Assembly: GCF_900104445.1 (NCBI RefSeq) | Contig: NZ_FNJI01000005.1 | Location: 1 to 64,000, forward strand | Source of the DNA: Desulforhopalus singaporensis | Lineage (GTDB): Bacteria; Desulfobacterota; Desulfobulbia; Desulfobulbales; Desulfocapsaceae | DNA: 64,000 nucleotides | Direction of reading: 5' to 3' | Part shown: piece after piece, positions 34,807 through 44,570 of the stretch | Layout: each line of letters begins with the position of its first letter | How positions within the stretch are numbered: position 1 is the first letter of the stretch | Program-made: the position numbers and the translations under genes | The notes under the pieces: generated by a model | The model's input: only the letters and a program-made list of their open reading frames with translations | Told to the model about the DNA's origin: nothing | The model's database searches: none

Positions 34807-36561
34807 ATGGGCGTTGGCGAAACCGACAAGATAAATATTCTGGCCGCAAGGCGGCTTCCTTTCAGGCTTTCAAAAACTGCGCTGGGGCTTATTCTGGCAA
34901 CCATTTTCATGGGAATTGTGCTGACATTTTCGACAATCCAGAATATCAACCGGGCGCAAAATATGATGGAACGTTTTCTCCGGCAGAAAGGGGAGACGAT
35001 TGTCCGGGTAATTGAAGCGGCGATGCGCACTTCCGCCATGCATCACATGGCAGGAAGCGGCACTCTGGATACACTGCTCGCGGAAAGCAGTCGGGGAACC
35101 GGGGTTGCCTATATTCTTGTTGCCGACCTCTATGGCGATATAGCCGCCAGAACGGATGACGCTCCTGATTTGTCGGGGCTTGAGGCGGTCCGGTCGGCAG
35201 CCGGGCTCGAGGAAAAAGAAACCTTCTGGCTTGACCGGGAAGAAGGAGTGTACACCATAGCAAGGCCCGTGGTGCTCTATTCCTCCCGTTCGATGATGGG
35301 CATGATGGGAGGGATAAGGGGGCAGCACCGGGGCAAGCACGATGCCGACTGGAGCCCTCAGGAAACAGCCACTATTTACATAGGCCTCTATACCGAACCT
35401 TTTGACAATGCCCGGAAGCAGGACGTACAGCATGCACTGTTCATGGGAGCGATTCTCTTTCTTCTGGGCAGCGCCGGTCTCTATTTTCTTTTTCTGTACC
35501 AGGGGATGAGCGTTGCCCGGTCGACACTTGCCAACATGAAACTCTATACCGATAACGTCATAGAGTCGATTCCGGTAGGGCTGGTGACCTTGAATGCTGA
35601 AGATCGCCTGGTGTCCTGCAACAGACAGGCGGAAAAGATTATCGGCTGCAGCCAGAAGGTGATGCAGGAAAAACATGTTGCCGAGGTGTTTGGCGGCTGC
35701 ATGGACGACACTGCGGCAATCCGCCGTGCAGAGCTCGATCTTTCATTGGATTGTACTTTTGGCGATGGCCGGAGTGTCCCGGTAAAAGTGGGTGGATCTG
35801 CACTGGTAAATGATCTGGGAGAGGTGATAGGTACGGTTCTGGTGGTACGCGATATGAGCAACATCCGTGAAATGGAGCAGCAGTTGGAACGGTCCAGGCG
35901 GATGGCGGCACTTGGTAAAATGGCAGCCGGCATCGCCCACGAAATACGCAATCCGCTCAGCACCCTCAAGGGGTTTGCGCATTATCTGGGTAATCAACCG
36001 GAGATCACCAGTGAAAGCAAAAAATACATAAACCTGATGAAAAGTGAGGTGGATCGGCTCAACAGAAACGTTTCCGGGTTGCTGCAGTTTGCCAGGCCCC
36101 GGGAACCCAATTTTGTCGAGTTGAGCCTTGGTGAACTGATCAATAAAACCGTTGCTCTCATGGAAAACGATTTTGCCGAACATGCTCTTGAGTTTTCCTG
36201 GCGGTGTGATCAGGGCGAGACCATCAGCGCCGATCCCGATTTGCTGCTTCAGGTGCTGCTCAACTTGCTCAAGAACAGTGTCGGGGCAACAGCCCCAGGC
36301 GGAAAAGTAATCCTTGACGCGGCGGCTGACGGTCAAGATGTCAGGATCAGCGTGACCGATACGGGATGCGGCATCAAAGTGGAGGACCGCGAGCGAATGT
36401 TCGATCCTTTTTTCACCACCAAACAGGACGGCACCGGGCTCGGACTTGCGGTGAGCCACCAGATTGTCGAGCAGCATCGGGGCAGTGTCGAGGTGGAGAC
36501 AGCAGTGGGGCAGGGTACCATGATCACGATAATCCTGCCCAGGCGCAGGAGGGGAGAATGA
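34807..36561 (+). CDS. ZraS/HydH-type sensor histidine kinase
   Basis: A 584-residue membrane sensor kinase. The first membrane helix is at about residues 20-42 (TALGLILATIFMGIVLTFST). A periplasmic domain of about 160 residues follows, containing a Met/His-rich patch MMGMMGGIRGQHRGKHD at ~162-178. The second helix is at ~208-228, then a PAS domain (~240-345), the H-box AAGIAHEIRNPLSTLKG, and an ATPase domain with NLLKNS, VTDTGCGI and DGTGLGLAV. The layout matches ZraS/NtrB-like kinases. The Met/His patch and the ZraP-like target downstream suggest sensing of metals or envelope stress. The gene overlaps the response regulator by 4 bases. Confidence 0.9.
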   Translation: MGVGETDKINILAARRLPFRLSKTALGLILATIFMGIVLTFSTIQNINRAQNMMERFLRQKGETIVRVIEAAMRTSAMHHMAGSGTLDTLLAESSRGTGVAYILVADLYGDIAARTDDAPDLSGLEAVRSAAGLEEKETFWLDREEGVYTIARPVVLYSSRSMMGMMGGIRGQHRGKHDADWSPQETATIYIGLYTEPFDNARKQDVQHALFMGAILFLLGSAGLYFLFLYQGMSVARSTLANMKLYTDNVIESIPVGLVTLNAEDRLVSCNRQAEKIIGCSQKVMQEKHVAEVFGGCMDDTAAIRRAELDLSLDCTFGDGRSVPVKVGGSALVNDLGEVIGTVLVVRDMSNIREMEQQLERSRRMAALGKMAAGIAHEIRNPLSTLKGFAHYLGNQPEITSESKKYINLMKSEVDRLNRNVSGLLQFARPREPNFVELSLGELINKTVALMENDFAEHALEFSWRCDQGETISADPDLLLQVLLNLLKNSVGATAPGGKVILDAAADGQDVRISVTDTGCGIKVEDRERMFDPFFTTKQDGTGLGLAVSHQIVEQHRGSVEVETAVGQGTMITIILPRRRRGE

Positions 36562-37931
36562 TGGGGACGATAACAGAAAAAACTTTGATACTGCTGGTCG
36601 ACGATGATGATGCCCACCGGATGATGCTCCGGGCAAATCTTGAAGACAGTGGCTACGCGATTGCTGAATTGTCCGACGGGGATGAGGTTTTGCCATATCT
36701 CGTGGGAAATGACAACAGTCCGGACCTGATTGTGCTCGACATGAAAATGGCCAGGCAGGACGGGCTGACCACTCTCTCCGTGTTGCTGCAGGCGGGGTGG
36801 GACATCCCGGTTATCGTCCTGACCGCCTTTTCGTCTGTTGAAAGCGCGGTCGCGGCAATGAAAAAAGGTGCTTTTGACTACATAACCAAACCCGTCGACA
36901 TAGAAGAGTTGAAGATTCTGGTTGATCGGGCACTCAGTTTCCGTTTGCTGGCCAAAGAGAACGAATCGCTGAAAAACAGGCTGGACGAACAGTTTTCGTT
37001 TGGCAGCATAATCGGTAAAAGCATTGCCATGCAGAAGATGTTCACAACCCTGTCAATGGTGGCTCCAACCGATGCGACGGTGCTGATTACCGGGGAGTCG
37101 GGAACAGGGAAGGAACTTGTTGCCAACGCCCTGCACCAGAACAGTCTGCGTAAAGATAAACCATTTATCAAGCTCAATTGTGCAGCCCTTAATGAGAATC
37201 TGCTCGAAAGCGAGCTGTTCGGTCACGAACAGGGCGCCTTTACCGGAGCTGCCACCAGACGCGAGGGCCGGTTCGAACTGGCTGATGGCGGAACCCTGTT
37301 TCTCGATGAGATCGGGGATATGAGTCTGCAGACCCAGGCAAAGATCCTGCGGGTGCTGCAGGAAAAAGAGTTTGAGAGGCTTGGGGGAACCGAGACGGTC
37401 GCAGTCGACGTGCGGCTGCTGGCGGCGACCCACAAGGATCTCAGCAAGATGATAGGTGAAAACACCTTCCGTCAGGATCTTTACTTTCGTTTGTCGGTGG
37501 TTCCGGTAAAGCTTCCGGCCCTGCGGGAGCGAAACACCGACATTCCCGACCTGGCAAGCCATTTCCTGAAAAAGTTTTCTGAGAAAAACAGAAAGGACAT
37601 CAAGGGGTTTCATCCGGAAGTGCTGAATCTGCTGATGCAGTATAGTTGGCCGGGAAACATCCGGGAACTTGAAAACACTATTGAGCGGGCGGTGATCCTG
37701 TGTATGGGCGAACAGATCTCGGCCCACGACCTGCCTACGCATCTTCTCTCTGAAGAGGTTCAGGAGATAAAACATTCCAAGCAAACAGAGGGGTTCACCC
37801 TGCGCGATATGGAGCGTGAGGTGATCCGTTCCACCCTTGAAAAAACCGGCAACAATAAAAGCCGCACGGCCAAGCTGCTTGGAGTGGCAAGACAGACACT
37901 GTTGAACAAGATTAAGGAGTATGGACTTTGA
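36558..37931 (+). CDS. NtrC-family sigma-54 response regulator, ZraR-like
   Basis: A 457-residue regulator. The receiver domain (1-120) has the phospho-acceptor Asp in [13 protein letters not shown] and lysine in YITKPVD. The AAA+ domain (~140-380) has Walker [11 protein letters not shown], the sigma-54 contact loop GAFTGA, and FLDEIGDM. The C-terminal Fis-type helix-turn-helix is [29 protein letters not shown] 36558 overlaps the kinase stop (ATGA), and ATG 36561 is equally possible; AGGAGGGGAG precedes both. It should activate the sigma-54 promoter at 38146, upstream of the ZraP-like gene 215 bases downstream of its own end. Confidence 0.93.
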   Translation: MMGTITEKTLILLVDDDDAHRMMLRANLEDSGYAIAELSDGDEVLPYLVGNDNSPDLIVLDMKMARQDGLTTLSVLLQAGWDIPVIVLTAFSSVESAVAAMKKGAFDYITKPVDIEELKILVDRALSFRLLAKENESLKNRLDEQFSFGSIIGKSIAMQKMFTTLSMVAPTDATVLITGESGTGKELVANALHQNSLRKDKPFIKLNCAALNENLLESELFGHEQGAFTGAATRREGRFELADGGTLFLDEIGDMSLQTQAKILRVLQEKEFERLGGTETVAVDVRLLAATHKDLSKMIGENTFRQDLYFRLSVVPVKLPALRERNTDIPDLASHFLKKFSEKNRKDIKGFHPEVLNLLMQYSWPGNIRELENTIERAVILCMGEQISAHDLPTHLLSEEVQEIKHSKQTEGFTLRDMEREVIRSTLEKTGNNKSRTAKLLGVARQTLLNKIKEYGL

Positions 37932-38050
37932 CTGGAAAAAATAGTCATCCTGGAGGTCTTCACCTTCGCCGCCGTCACCTGTCTCGGGGTGTGAAAAAAA
38001 TGAACAATCGGCGGACGTGAAAGCCGGCAGCCCTGTCCAGAAATTGGATA

Positions 38051-38076
38051 TGTCTGCGGTAGGCGCGTGGCGGACA
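38051..38076. promoter_or_regulatory. Possible enhancer site for the NtrC-type regulator
   Basis: TGTCTGC at 38051-38057 and GCGGACA at 38070-38076 form an imperfect inverted repeat (6 of 7 positions) about 80 bp upstream of the -24 element. That is the usual distance for an activator-bound upstream site. It is predicted from position and symmetry only. Confidence 0.35.
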
Positions 38077-38145
38077 GTAGCGTTTTGATTTATAAAATGT
38101 CGATATGTCAATGGCTTGAGGTGTATTAAAATATTATTTTTAAAA

Positions 38146-38161
38146 TGGCATGTCCTTTGCT
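38146..38161 (+). promoter_or_regulatory. Sigma-54 (-24/-12) promoter
   Basis: TGGCATG-TCCT-TTGCT matches the consensus TGGCACG-N4-TTGCW with one change. It lies 104 bp before the start of the ZraP-like gene and directly behind the gene for a sigma-54 activator. Confidence 0.85.
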
Positions 38162-38264
38162 TCTTAAAAGGTAGCTTGAGTGTATGAGTTTGATCGAAAC
38201 GACCGGAGAAGGATGGGTCGGGCTCATTTCGAAATGAAAATATAGTAAAGCAAAGGAGAAAAAC

Positions 38265-38633
38265 ATGAAAAAAATTATTGCAGCAACTATCCTGATCGTC
38301 GGTTTGGCAGCAGGCGCAGCTTCGGCTCACAATAACGGCTGGTTTGGTATGTACGGGCATAACAACGGTCATATGATGGGCGGCGACCGCTATGGCATGC
38401 ACAATTATCACCACGGTTGTTCCGGTGCTACCTGGTCCGGGGGGCACCAGTGGAGTAATGGTGTCAACCAGAAATTTATGGAGGATACGGTTGCTCTGCG
38501 AAAAGCTCTCAACGATAAGCGTTTTGAGTATGGGGAGGCCCTGAGAGACCCGGATATATCAAGAGATAATCTTGCCCGGCTGGAACAGGATATTTTCGAT
38601 CTTGAGTCGCAGATCCGCGGGGAAATGCAATAA
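38265..38633 (+). CDS. ZraP/CpxP-like periplasmic protein
   Basis: A 122-residue exported protein. The first ~22 residues are a signal peptide (MKKIIAATILIVGLAAGAASA). A His/Gly/Met/Asn-rich segment follows (residues ~23-68, with NNGHMMGG and NYHHGC), then a helical part (FMEDTVALRKALNDKRFEYGEALRDP) like the LTxxQ-type repeats of ZraP and CpxP. ZraP homologues bind zinc or copper and act as envelope chaperones that feed back on ZraS. AAAGGAG lies before ATG 38265. It sits behind a sigma-54 promoter next to its probable activator and ahead of a strong terminator, so it is a single-gene unit. Confidence 0.87.
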   Translation: MKKIIAATILIVGLAAGAASAHNNGWFGMYGHNNGHMMGGDRYGMHNYHHGCSGATWSGGHQWSNGVNQKFMEDTVALRKALNDKRFEYGEALRDPDISRDNLARLEQDIFDLESQIRGEMQ

Positions 38634-39027
38634 AGGAGTGTCCAGTTCAGAAAGAGCATAATAACAATAGATAATAAACCTTGCCGGCCGGATGTATGCC
38701 ATTTGTTCCCCCCCTATTTTTTATTTTTGGTGTTACTTCCTGCGGTCGGCAACTTTTAAAATCCCGGTACTAAAAGTGCCGGGATTTTTTTGGTGTTAAT
38801 TAAAGCTGTTGCAGGGGAGGCACTGTAGTGGTGGATGGGACTGTTTTGCCAAGGTCCGGGCTCTTGTGCGTTTTTGCATGGCGAAGCTGAATATGCTATT
38901 ACATAAGCTGGGATGAATCGGTCGCCCCTGGGGAAAAGGCAAAATAGCGGGGTGGTTTTTGTCCGCATTGTCCGTCAGGCAGCAGCGGCTGGATCTTTTA
39001 GGTAAAAGACAGGATCAGGGAGGGAGG
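38634..39027. other. Intergenic region with terminator
   Basis: 394 bases between the ZraP-like gene and the cytochrome c gene. The terminator at 38757-38791 is the only feature seen. Confidence 0.5.
38757..38791 (+). terminator. Intrinsic terminator of the ZraP-like gene
   Basis: AAATCCCGGTAC (38759-38770) and GTGCCGGGATTT (38776-38787) form a 12-bp stem with one G-U pair and a 5-nt loop, followed by a run of seven T. Confidence 0.9.
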
Positions 39028-39420
39028 ATGAAAAACAGGTTGTTGTGGATATGTGCGGGGGTGCTGGTGCTGACAATTGTCTGCTTCCAGGCGGTCGCCC
39101 ATGAATGGATGGCTCCCCGAAAGGCGGCAGAGCTGACCAGCCCTCTTGCGGTTGATGATGTGGTTGTCGCCGCTGGGAAAAAAGTGTACCAGGAGAATTG
39201 CGGATTCTGCCATGGTGGTGCGCTTGAGGGAAAGTCGGCGGACCAGGCTGGATTGGCGAAGGGACCGCCGAACCTTATAAAAAGCTTTAAAGCTCACGGA
39301 GAAGGCGATTTCTTCTGGAAGATCAAGGAGGGAAGAGGAGATATGCCTTCGTTTAAAGAAGAGTTGTCGCCGGATCAGATCTGGTCCGTTATCGGTTACA
39401 TCAGCTCCGAGTCCGATTAG
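39028..39420 (+). CDS. Small mono-haem c-type cytochrome
   Basis: A 130-residue exported protein. A signal peptide spans about residues 1-24 (LLWICAGVLVLTIVCFQAVA). The single haem motif is CGFCH, and the distal Met is probably in GRGDMPSFKEEL, near the C-terminus as in class I cytochromes c. GGGAGG immediately precedes ATG 39028, which fixes the start against a longer frame. It would carry electrons in the periplasm. The fused bd-type oxidase at 60.9 kb could be a partner, but it is 21 kb away, so this link is speculative. The stop is TAG. Confidence 0.9.
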   Translation: MKNRLLWICAGVLVLTIVCFQAVAHEWMAPRKAAELTSPLAVDDVVVAAGKKVYQENCGFCHGGALEGKSADQAGLAKGPPNLIKSFKAHGEGDFFWKIKEGRGDMPSFKEELSPDQIWSVIGYISSESD

Positions 39421-39628
39421 CCTGTGGGGTGTCGGGAGCATGCGGGGAGACTGCAGCCGGTGATGGTTGCGCTCAGGCGACCAGTTGGCTCCAAATGGCC
39501 TCGTTCGCCTCTTTATTGCACTTCATGAAATCGTATTTATCTTTTGAGCCAGGATGAGTCTGCTAATCCTACCATTTCATGGCAAAGAAACCCCACCTCG
39601 AAACCAACACCAAACAGGGAGGTCAGTT

Positions 39629-40048
39629 ATGCGTGAATCATCGAGCCTTCATCAGAAAGTTCAGGAAATGTGCGACTGTTATGCAACCAATGACCCTCTC
39701 AAGGAGATGTCCAGACTGCAGCACCAGCCAGACGTCGACGAAGCGGCTATCAAGTGGATAGCGCTGGCTATTCTGCATGGGCTCAATAACAACGCCGAAG
39801 AGATATCTCTTGAAAAAACAAAGTCAGGTTCGGTCAGGGTAGTTGCCGAATACAGGAAAACAGAGTTGCCGCCGCCCGATAATGATATTGGCGACAGGAT
39901 CGTAGCCGTTCTTCGGGATATCATCCATGTCGACAGTTCCCAGGGGGAGTCGACTTTAGCTTTTGGCTTTCGTAATAATAGTATGGAGTTACGCCTGAAA
40001 ACCCGCGAGGAAGCAGGAGGCCGGAAAATAACCATCGGCTTCCCCTGA
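39629..40048 (+). CDS. Conserved-looking protein of unknown function
   Basis: A 139-residue soluble protein beginning MRESSSLHQKVQEMCDCYAT, with a good AGGGAGG seven bases upstream of ATG 39629. It is acidic and mostly helical at the N-terminus, then strand-rich (SGSVRVVAEYRKTELPPP, ESTLAFGFRNNSMELRLKT). I see no signal peptide, membrane segment or metal motif and do not recognise the family. Codon use is like its neighbours, so it is probably real. It stands alone between the cytochrome c and the small helix-turn-helix gene. Confidence 0.7.
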   Translation: MRESSSLHQKVQEMCDCYATNDPLKEMSRLQHQPDVDEAAIKWIALAILHGLNNNAEEISLEKTKSGSVRVVAEYRKTELPPPDNDIGDRIVAVLRDIIHVDSSQGESTLAFGFRNNSMELRLKTREEAGGRKITIGFP

Positions 40049-40169
40049 AAGGTGAGTGGCAGGTGGCAAAAAAATTACGCCTGACCGGTTTTTGCCGGTT
40101 GGAAGTGTCTGTTTAGATGGGGCGCATGCATCAGCCGGTCGCCTTTTTCTGCCCTCATATCTGTCAAAG

Positions 40170-40200
40170 CGGCGCCCCGTCAAACATGGGCGAGGCGCCG
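40170..40200. other. GC-rich hairpin between convergent genes
   Basis: CGGCGCCCCG at 40170-40179 and CGAGGCGCCG at 40191-40200 form arms with one mismatch. No T-run follows on either strand, but its place between convergent stops suggests a 3'-end structure. Confidence 0.45.
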
Positions 40201-40212
40201 GGATGACAGCTG

Positions 40213-40440
40213 TTATTGCAAGCAGCTCAGGCCTTCATGGGTGATAAGCGATCTCTCACCTTCCATATCACTTACCACAACCCCCATTTCATGCATGAGT
40301 TTGAGCAGTTGGCACGTGTCCGTCTTACTCATATCCAATTTGTCGGCGATATAATCCGAGGCTACCAGCTCCGGGTTCGGAGTATTGAGATTGTCGGCCA
40401 GGATTCTCAGTACTTGTTGTTTTTTCTCTAATCTGCACAT
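40213..40440 (-). CDS. Small winged-helix-like protein
   Basis: A 75-residue protein, probably a stand-alone helix-turn-helix domain. Helix-rich KKQQVLRILADNLNTPN leads into NPELVASDYIADKLDMSKTDTCQLLKLMHEMGVV, the spacing of a winged helix-turn-helix, and ends in a short wing-like segment (VSDMEGERSLITHEG). It is about 100 bases downstream of glutamate dehydrogenase on the same strand and could share its transcript. No DNA target can be proposed. Small size lowers confidence, but the domain pattern is clear. Confidence 0.65.
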   Translation of the reverse strand: MCRLEKKQQVLRILADNLNTPNPELVASDYIADKLDMSKTDTCQLLKLMHEMGVVVSDMEGERSLITHEGLSCLQ

Positions 40441-40536
40441 GATATTTCGTTTGTTAGAGGATGTGTATTGTTTTCACCCTGTTGCGCGGATCGTTTCTCA
40501 GCAGCGACAGGGTGTGTTTGTCGTTTCAGACCTTTT

Positions 40537-43500
40537 TTATGCTTGAAGCGCTTTACTCAGGGCACCGGTAAAATCTCTTTTCAATACCTTTGCCCGGTAG
40601 TTGTCCCAATCATCACCAAACTGATAGAACGCAATGGCGGCGAGCTTCTTGGCAACGATGGCGTTGCGATAGGGCTGCAGCTCCTCGGTGTTGAATGTTG
40701 TCATGATCTTGTCCCGTCCAAGTTTTTCAATGAGTCCTGACGGGATATAGCGGAGCAGCACCTGCCAGACCATTTCTTCGTTTTGCAGGATCTCTTCGAG
40801 TTTTTCCGCAACCTCGTTCTGCAGGGCGAAGATCTGCTCACTGGTGATAGCGGAGAGATCAAACAGCGGCATGCCCGGATTCTTTTCGTGAATGCGCAGC
40901 AGCAACCCTGTTTCAAGCTGGGAATAGTGGGCCACAAGTTCCATGATGTCTTTTGTCAGGCCGCACCTGGTTGCCGTGTCGTTGAGCAGCTCTTTCTCAT
41001 AGTCTTCCTGGAACAGGAAGGCGGTGAGCACTTCGGCAATTGAACTGGAGAAAACGCCACCTTTGTTCGCCGTCGAATCCTTGATGTGCTTTATCGCGGT
41101 GGTGGTGGCTATAAAACGCCTTGCCGTATCGTCAAAGAATACGTTCGCACCTTCTACGATAAATTTCAGTTCCTTGAAGTTGGCGATAAAGGCTTTGACG
41201 TTGCTTTGGTTGACGGTATCCTTGAAACCGCCGCAGGGGATGAACGCCTTTATGTTCGCCTGCTTGATATACTTTCGACTTTCAGGGCTGACGAGAAAGT
41301 TCCGGTGAAACAGCGTTCCGTCCTCGACGACGGTGCCGTCGGGCATCGAGATGTCCCGTGCTCCGATTGGTACCATGAACCCTTTATCGCTCAATTTTTC
41401 CCTGGGAAAAGCCAGGGAATTCTTGCGCGGCGAGGAATTTCTCATAAACGCGATCTTGGCGAGTTCTTCCTTGTCCAGTCCTTCAGGGTCGAAAAGTATA
41501 GATCCACCGTCGATGATCAGGCAGATTTTCCCTTTATAGCACTGAATCTGGTTGCCGCCGAGGTCTCCGTCAGGGCCGCCGGACATCATCAGGTTCAGGT
41601 CCTGTTCCTTGGCCTTGTAATAGGAGATGAGGGTCCTGAAACTGCTCATGACGGAGGTGGTGGTCATGCCGCTTGTGGCTATTTTATCTCCGATCAGCCG
41701 GTAGATTTCGTTCATATCGTTAGTCAGAGCCACCGATTTGCCGTCAAGTTCGAGTTCGACACCTTTGCTCTTGCGGTCATACAGTCCGAACAGCTCTCCC
41801 GACTCAAGCATTCCGTAGGTGTCGTGGGGGATGCCGAAACTCTTTCCGGTGGTCATGGTGCGCCAGTGTTCATATCCTCTCTCCCTGGCTCTGAGGGCCA
41901 CCGCGTCCATTAGCGGCGCAGTGCCTTCGTCGGGTCCGAAGAAGATCAGCTCCGGTTTGCCGTAGTAGTCGATGATGGAGTCCTCAAGGAGCATCAGGTC
42001 CATAATGCCCTCGGTGTAGTCGAGCAGTGATTCCATCGAGTAGCAGGCGTATTGCGGATGGGGAATGATGACCCCTTTGGAACCGCTTTCGCAAATATCC
42101 TTATGCTTGAGACGTTGGGCCTTGGGGCCGAGCGCGTAGTTGAGCAGGACGGCGTTGTCGAGCTGTTCCTCGTGGTTGGACCGGGAAACTCGCAACAGCC
42201 GTAAGCCTCCTCTTGAAATATCGTCGGCCCGTAGGTGGGTCCCGCAGCCGTAGTGGCCGTTAACGTAGAAAATGCCGAAAACTTCCTGGTCAAATACCAG
42301 GGGATCGAGAACTGTGCTGTCGAACCGGAAGGAGAACGACCGCTTGTCTTTTTTGTAGAAGTTGGTCTTCAGGGTTGAGGTGACGATCTTGAACATAAAG
42401 GAGAAGATGTCGTACCCCAGCTTGCAGTCTATGAATCGTGACGAGATCTTTTTGTCGAATTCGACCCGTTTCCTGGCGATTTCATTGTCGTCGATCCGGA
42501 GCATGGAGTCGGGGTGAAATCTTTTTTCAAAGAGATCGTACAGGAACTTGAGCAGATCGGCATTGCTGCCAGCGAGTTCGTGAATCAGGGGTTCTTTGTA
42601 GATTGATTTGTTTGAGCTTTGCAGGCGTTTTGCAAATGCGTCCCTGTGGTCTTTGTTTGAAAGACTCTCCAGGATTTCCCTGTCGGTCGCGTTCTCGCTC
42701 TCTTTATAGATAAAGAGATGAGTGAAATCGATGGCGTTGCCGGCAAACAACATCTCATGGAACGTGAGTTTGTCCTGGAGGTAGAGGTCTACCGTGTCGT
42801 TGACGGCAAAAGCCAAAAACGCCTTGAGATCGGTGACAAGAGATTCTTCCTGGCTTCTGGTCAACTCTCCCTGGATATAGAGGGTGCAAACCGATGAAGG
42901 AGCGGTGGACTGTGCCAAGTACGGTTCCCAGTAGGCCCTGACCAGGGTGAGACCGTGATCGCCGAGCATTTTGCGCAGCAGGGGAAGCTGCGGTGCCTCG
43001 AAGTCACTGTTGAACATCAGTCGGGTTTCTCCAGTCTCCGGAAGGTTGAACACTTCTATGAGCGGGCTGACCGAGCTCTCGCATTTGGCCAGAAATTTTT
43101 CATAGCGCTTTCTTGTCGGCTCAGGAATCTCGTCGTAGTCTCCGGTCAGGTGAAACAAGAATTTCGATTGGGTGAATTTGTCCCTGTCGAAGTCGGCGAC
43201 GGTCTCCGGACGGATCAGGTAGGTGTAGTAGTTGGACCTGGGGCTGTAATAATACTCCCGGCGATGCCCGGAAATCCGTTCGCCAATGACCACCTCCATG
43301 TCGTCCCGGGTCTCCCTGGTGGCAATACGTACCGTTTCCTGTCGGGCTTCATCGCCCTGGGTGAGGTCGAAATCGATATGAGCGACCCGGTCGTATAGAA
43401 CGACTTTTCCATCTACCAGCTGTATGCTCGTGGCGATAGACTGCAGAAGATTTATAAGAGAATCTTTCTGGATATGTTGAAAGAAGTATGAAGGCAGTCC

Positions 43501-43680
43501 AAGGTCTTCTAGGAGAATCCCTGCCGCCATGTTAATACAGTTTGCGGTGACAAGTCCTTTTGAGGACAGATCTATGACTGCTTCGTAAAGCAACCTGGAA
43601 TCGAGTCCGTCGCTTTGTGCCTTGTTGATGATATCTGCTCCTTGAAGCAGAACTGTCGAGTTACCTGCAGCCTTTTCCAT
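40537..43680 (-). CDS. Large NAD-specific glutamate dehydrogenase (~115-kDa class)
   Basis: A 1047-residue enzyme of the large NAD-dependent glutamate dehydrogenase group, which oxidises glutamate to 2-oxoglutarate and ammonia. The N-terminal ~480 residues are regulatory. The catalytic part has GCGTHLRADDISRGGLRLLRV, KGVIIPHPQ, the SFGIPHDTYGM segment, FFGPDEGTAP, the nucleotide region GGPDGDLGGN, and FIPCGGFKDTVNQSN. Length matches the 115-kDa group rather than the 180-kDa group or the 450-residue small enzymes. It points to glutamate or amino acid catabolism and supports the amine-degradation reading of the 44-50 kb cluster. The promoter must lie in the long gap upstream. Confidence 0.93.
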   Translation of the reverse strand: MEKAAGNSTVLLQGADIINKAQSDGLDSRLLYEAVIDLSSKGLVTANCINMAAGILLEDLGLPSYFFQHIQKDSLINLLQSIATSIQLVDGKVVLYDRVAHIDFDLTQGDEARQETVRIATRETRDDMEVVIGERISGHRREYYYSPRSNYYTYLIRPETVADFDRDKFTQSKFLFHLTGDYDEIPEPTRKRYEKFLAKCESSVSPLIEVFNLPETGETRLMFNSDFEAPQLPLLRKMLGDHGLTLVRAYWEPYLAQSTAPSSVCTLYIQGELTRSQEESLVTDLKAFLAFAVNDTVDLYLQDKLTFHEMLFAGNAIDFTHLFIYKESENATDREILESLSNKDHRDAFAKRLQSSNKSIYKEPLIHELAGSNADLLKFLYDLFEKRFHPDSMLRIDDNEIARKRVEFDKKISSRFIDCKLGYDIFSFMFKIVTSTLKTNFYKKDKRSFSFRFDSTVLDPLVFDQEVFGIFYVNGHYGCGTHLRADDISRGGLRLLRVSRSNHEEQLDNAVLLNYALGPKAQRLKHKDICESGSKGVIIPHPQYACYSMESLLDYTEGIMDLMLLEDSIIDYYGKPELIFFGPDEGTAPLMDAVALRARERGYEHWRTMTTGKSFGIPHDTYGMLESGELFGLYDRKSKGVELELDGKSVALTNDMNEIYRLIGDKIATSGMTTTSVMSSFRTLISYYKAKEQDLNLMMSGGPDGDLGGNQIQCYKGKICLIIDGGSILFDPEGLDKEELAKIAFMRNSSPRKNSLAFPREKLSDKGFMVPIGARDISMPDGTVVEDGTLFHRNFLVSPESRKYIKQANIKAFIPCGGFKDTVNQSNVKAFIANFKELKFIVEGANVFFDDTARRFIATTTAIKHIKDSTANKGGVFSSSIAEVLTAFLFQEDYEKELLNDTATRCGLTKDIMELVAHYSQLETGLLLRIHEKNPGMPLFDLSAITSEQIFALQNEVAEKLEEILQNEEMVWQVLLRYIPSGLIEKLGRDKIMTTFNTEELQPYRNAIVAKKLAAIAFYQFGDDWDNYRAKVLKRDFTGALSKALQA

Positions 43681-44184
43681 GATGTGCTCCTTCGAAACGG
43701 TTAACTGCCAGACGATGTTAAATGTATTAAGTAAATAGTTTTAGATAACAAGTAGCTGCCAGCAAGCAGCGGGCGTGCCCCGGGGATTTGGGCGATCGTC
43801 CGCAACACTTGCGCAAAAGCTGTACAATCTGAATCCATCACATCACAATCAACCATTTGGCCAACTTTGCTGCGGGGCGCCAGGCAGTTGGCGTCCGCGA
43901 TGACTGGTTTGCCAAATATGTTCTGCGTACCAACCTGTCACGGGAATTTTCGGTACGATTCGGGAACCGAACCGGCAAAAACTGCGTTGAGTTATCGGTA
44001 ACATGGTTGCAAGCCGAGACAGAGTGGATATCGCAAAATGGATGCCAGAGAGAGATATTTTTAAAAAGATCGTTTTAAAATAGAGTGTTATGCTGTTGGA
44101 TGGGTATGGTAGAAGATGTTGTTGTGATTCGATAGCGCATCGAAGAGCGCGCTAATATGTTGTAAATACAGTAAAAAAAACCAA

Positions 44185-44202
44185 TGATACAAATATGTAT
44201 CA
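44185..44202. promoter_or_regulatory. Palindrome TGATACA-AATA-TGTATCA
   Basis: Perfect 7-bp arms with a 4-nt centre in an otherwise gene-free region. A related copy lies at 44356-44373. It is about 500 bp from either flanking start codon, so its target is unclear. Confidence 0.5.
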
Positions 44203-44355
44203 ATGATTGAGTGAAGCCCGTAGCGCGGAAAAGTATTGTTTTTAGTTTGTGTAATCGCTCTTAAATGTTGTATCTACGGGGGGATGCGACATGTTGTCGT
44301 TTTGGCATGCGGTGGTGAGATGGCATCGTGTCGTGAAGCTTCTTACGATAGTGGT

Positions 44356-44373
44356 TGATACATTTTGTAATCA
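44356..44373. promoter_or_regulatory. Second, imperfect copy of the TGATACA palindrome
   Basis: TGATACA-TTTTG-TAATCA shares the left half-site TGATACA with the copy at 44185 and has a degenerate right arm. Two sites 171 bp apart are in keeping with one regulator acting on this gap. Confidence 0.35.
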
Positions 44374-44570
44374 AAAGCGTGGTTCAAGACGGTGGCGCTG
44401 CCTCTTTGCACCTCGGAACAGGATAGAATTCAAGCAGGCAATTATCGTTGCGAATATGTGTAAAACAAATAAAAATAAATCACAAATATGTAAATTTATG
44501 AAAAGCATCAAAAAAAATGATTTTTTTTTGCAGCGAAAAAACAGCAATATAAACATGTAAATAAAACAAT

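Larger units (their letters stand above)
37932..38264. other. Promoter region of the ZraP-like gene
   Basis: 333 bases holding a sigma-54 promoter at 38146-38161 and a possible enhancer palindrome at 38051-38076. No gene is seen. Confidence 0.6.

Noticed and set aside
37053-38447. A 464-codon minus-strand frame across the response regulator and ZraP-like gene
   Set aside because: It is antisense to two well-supported genes and crosses a sigma-54 promoter.
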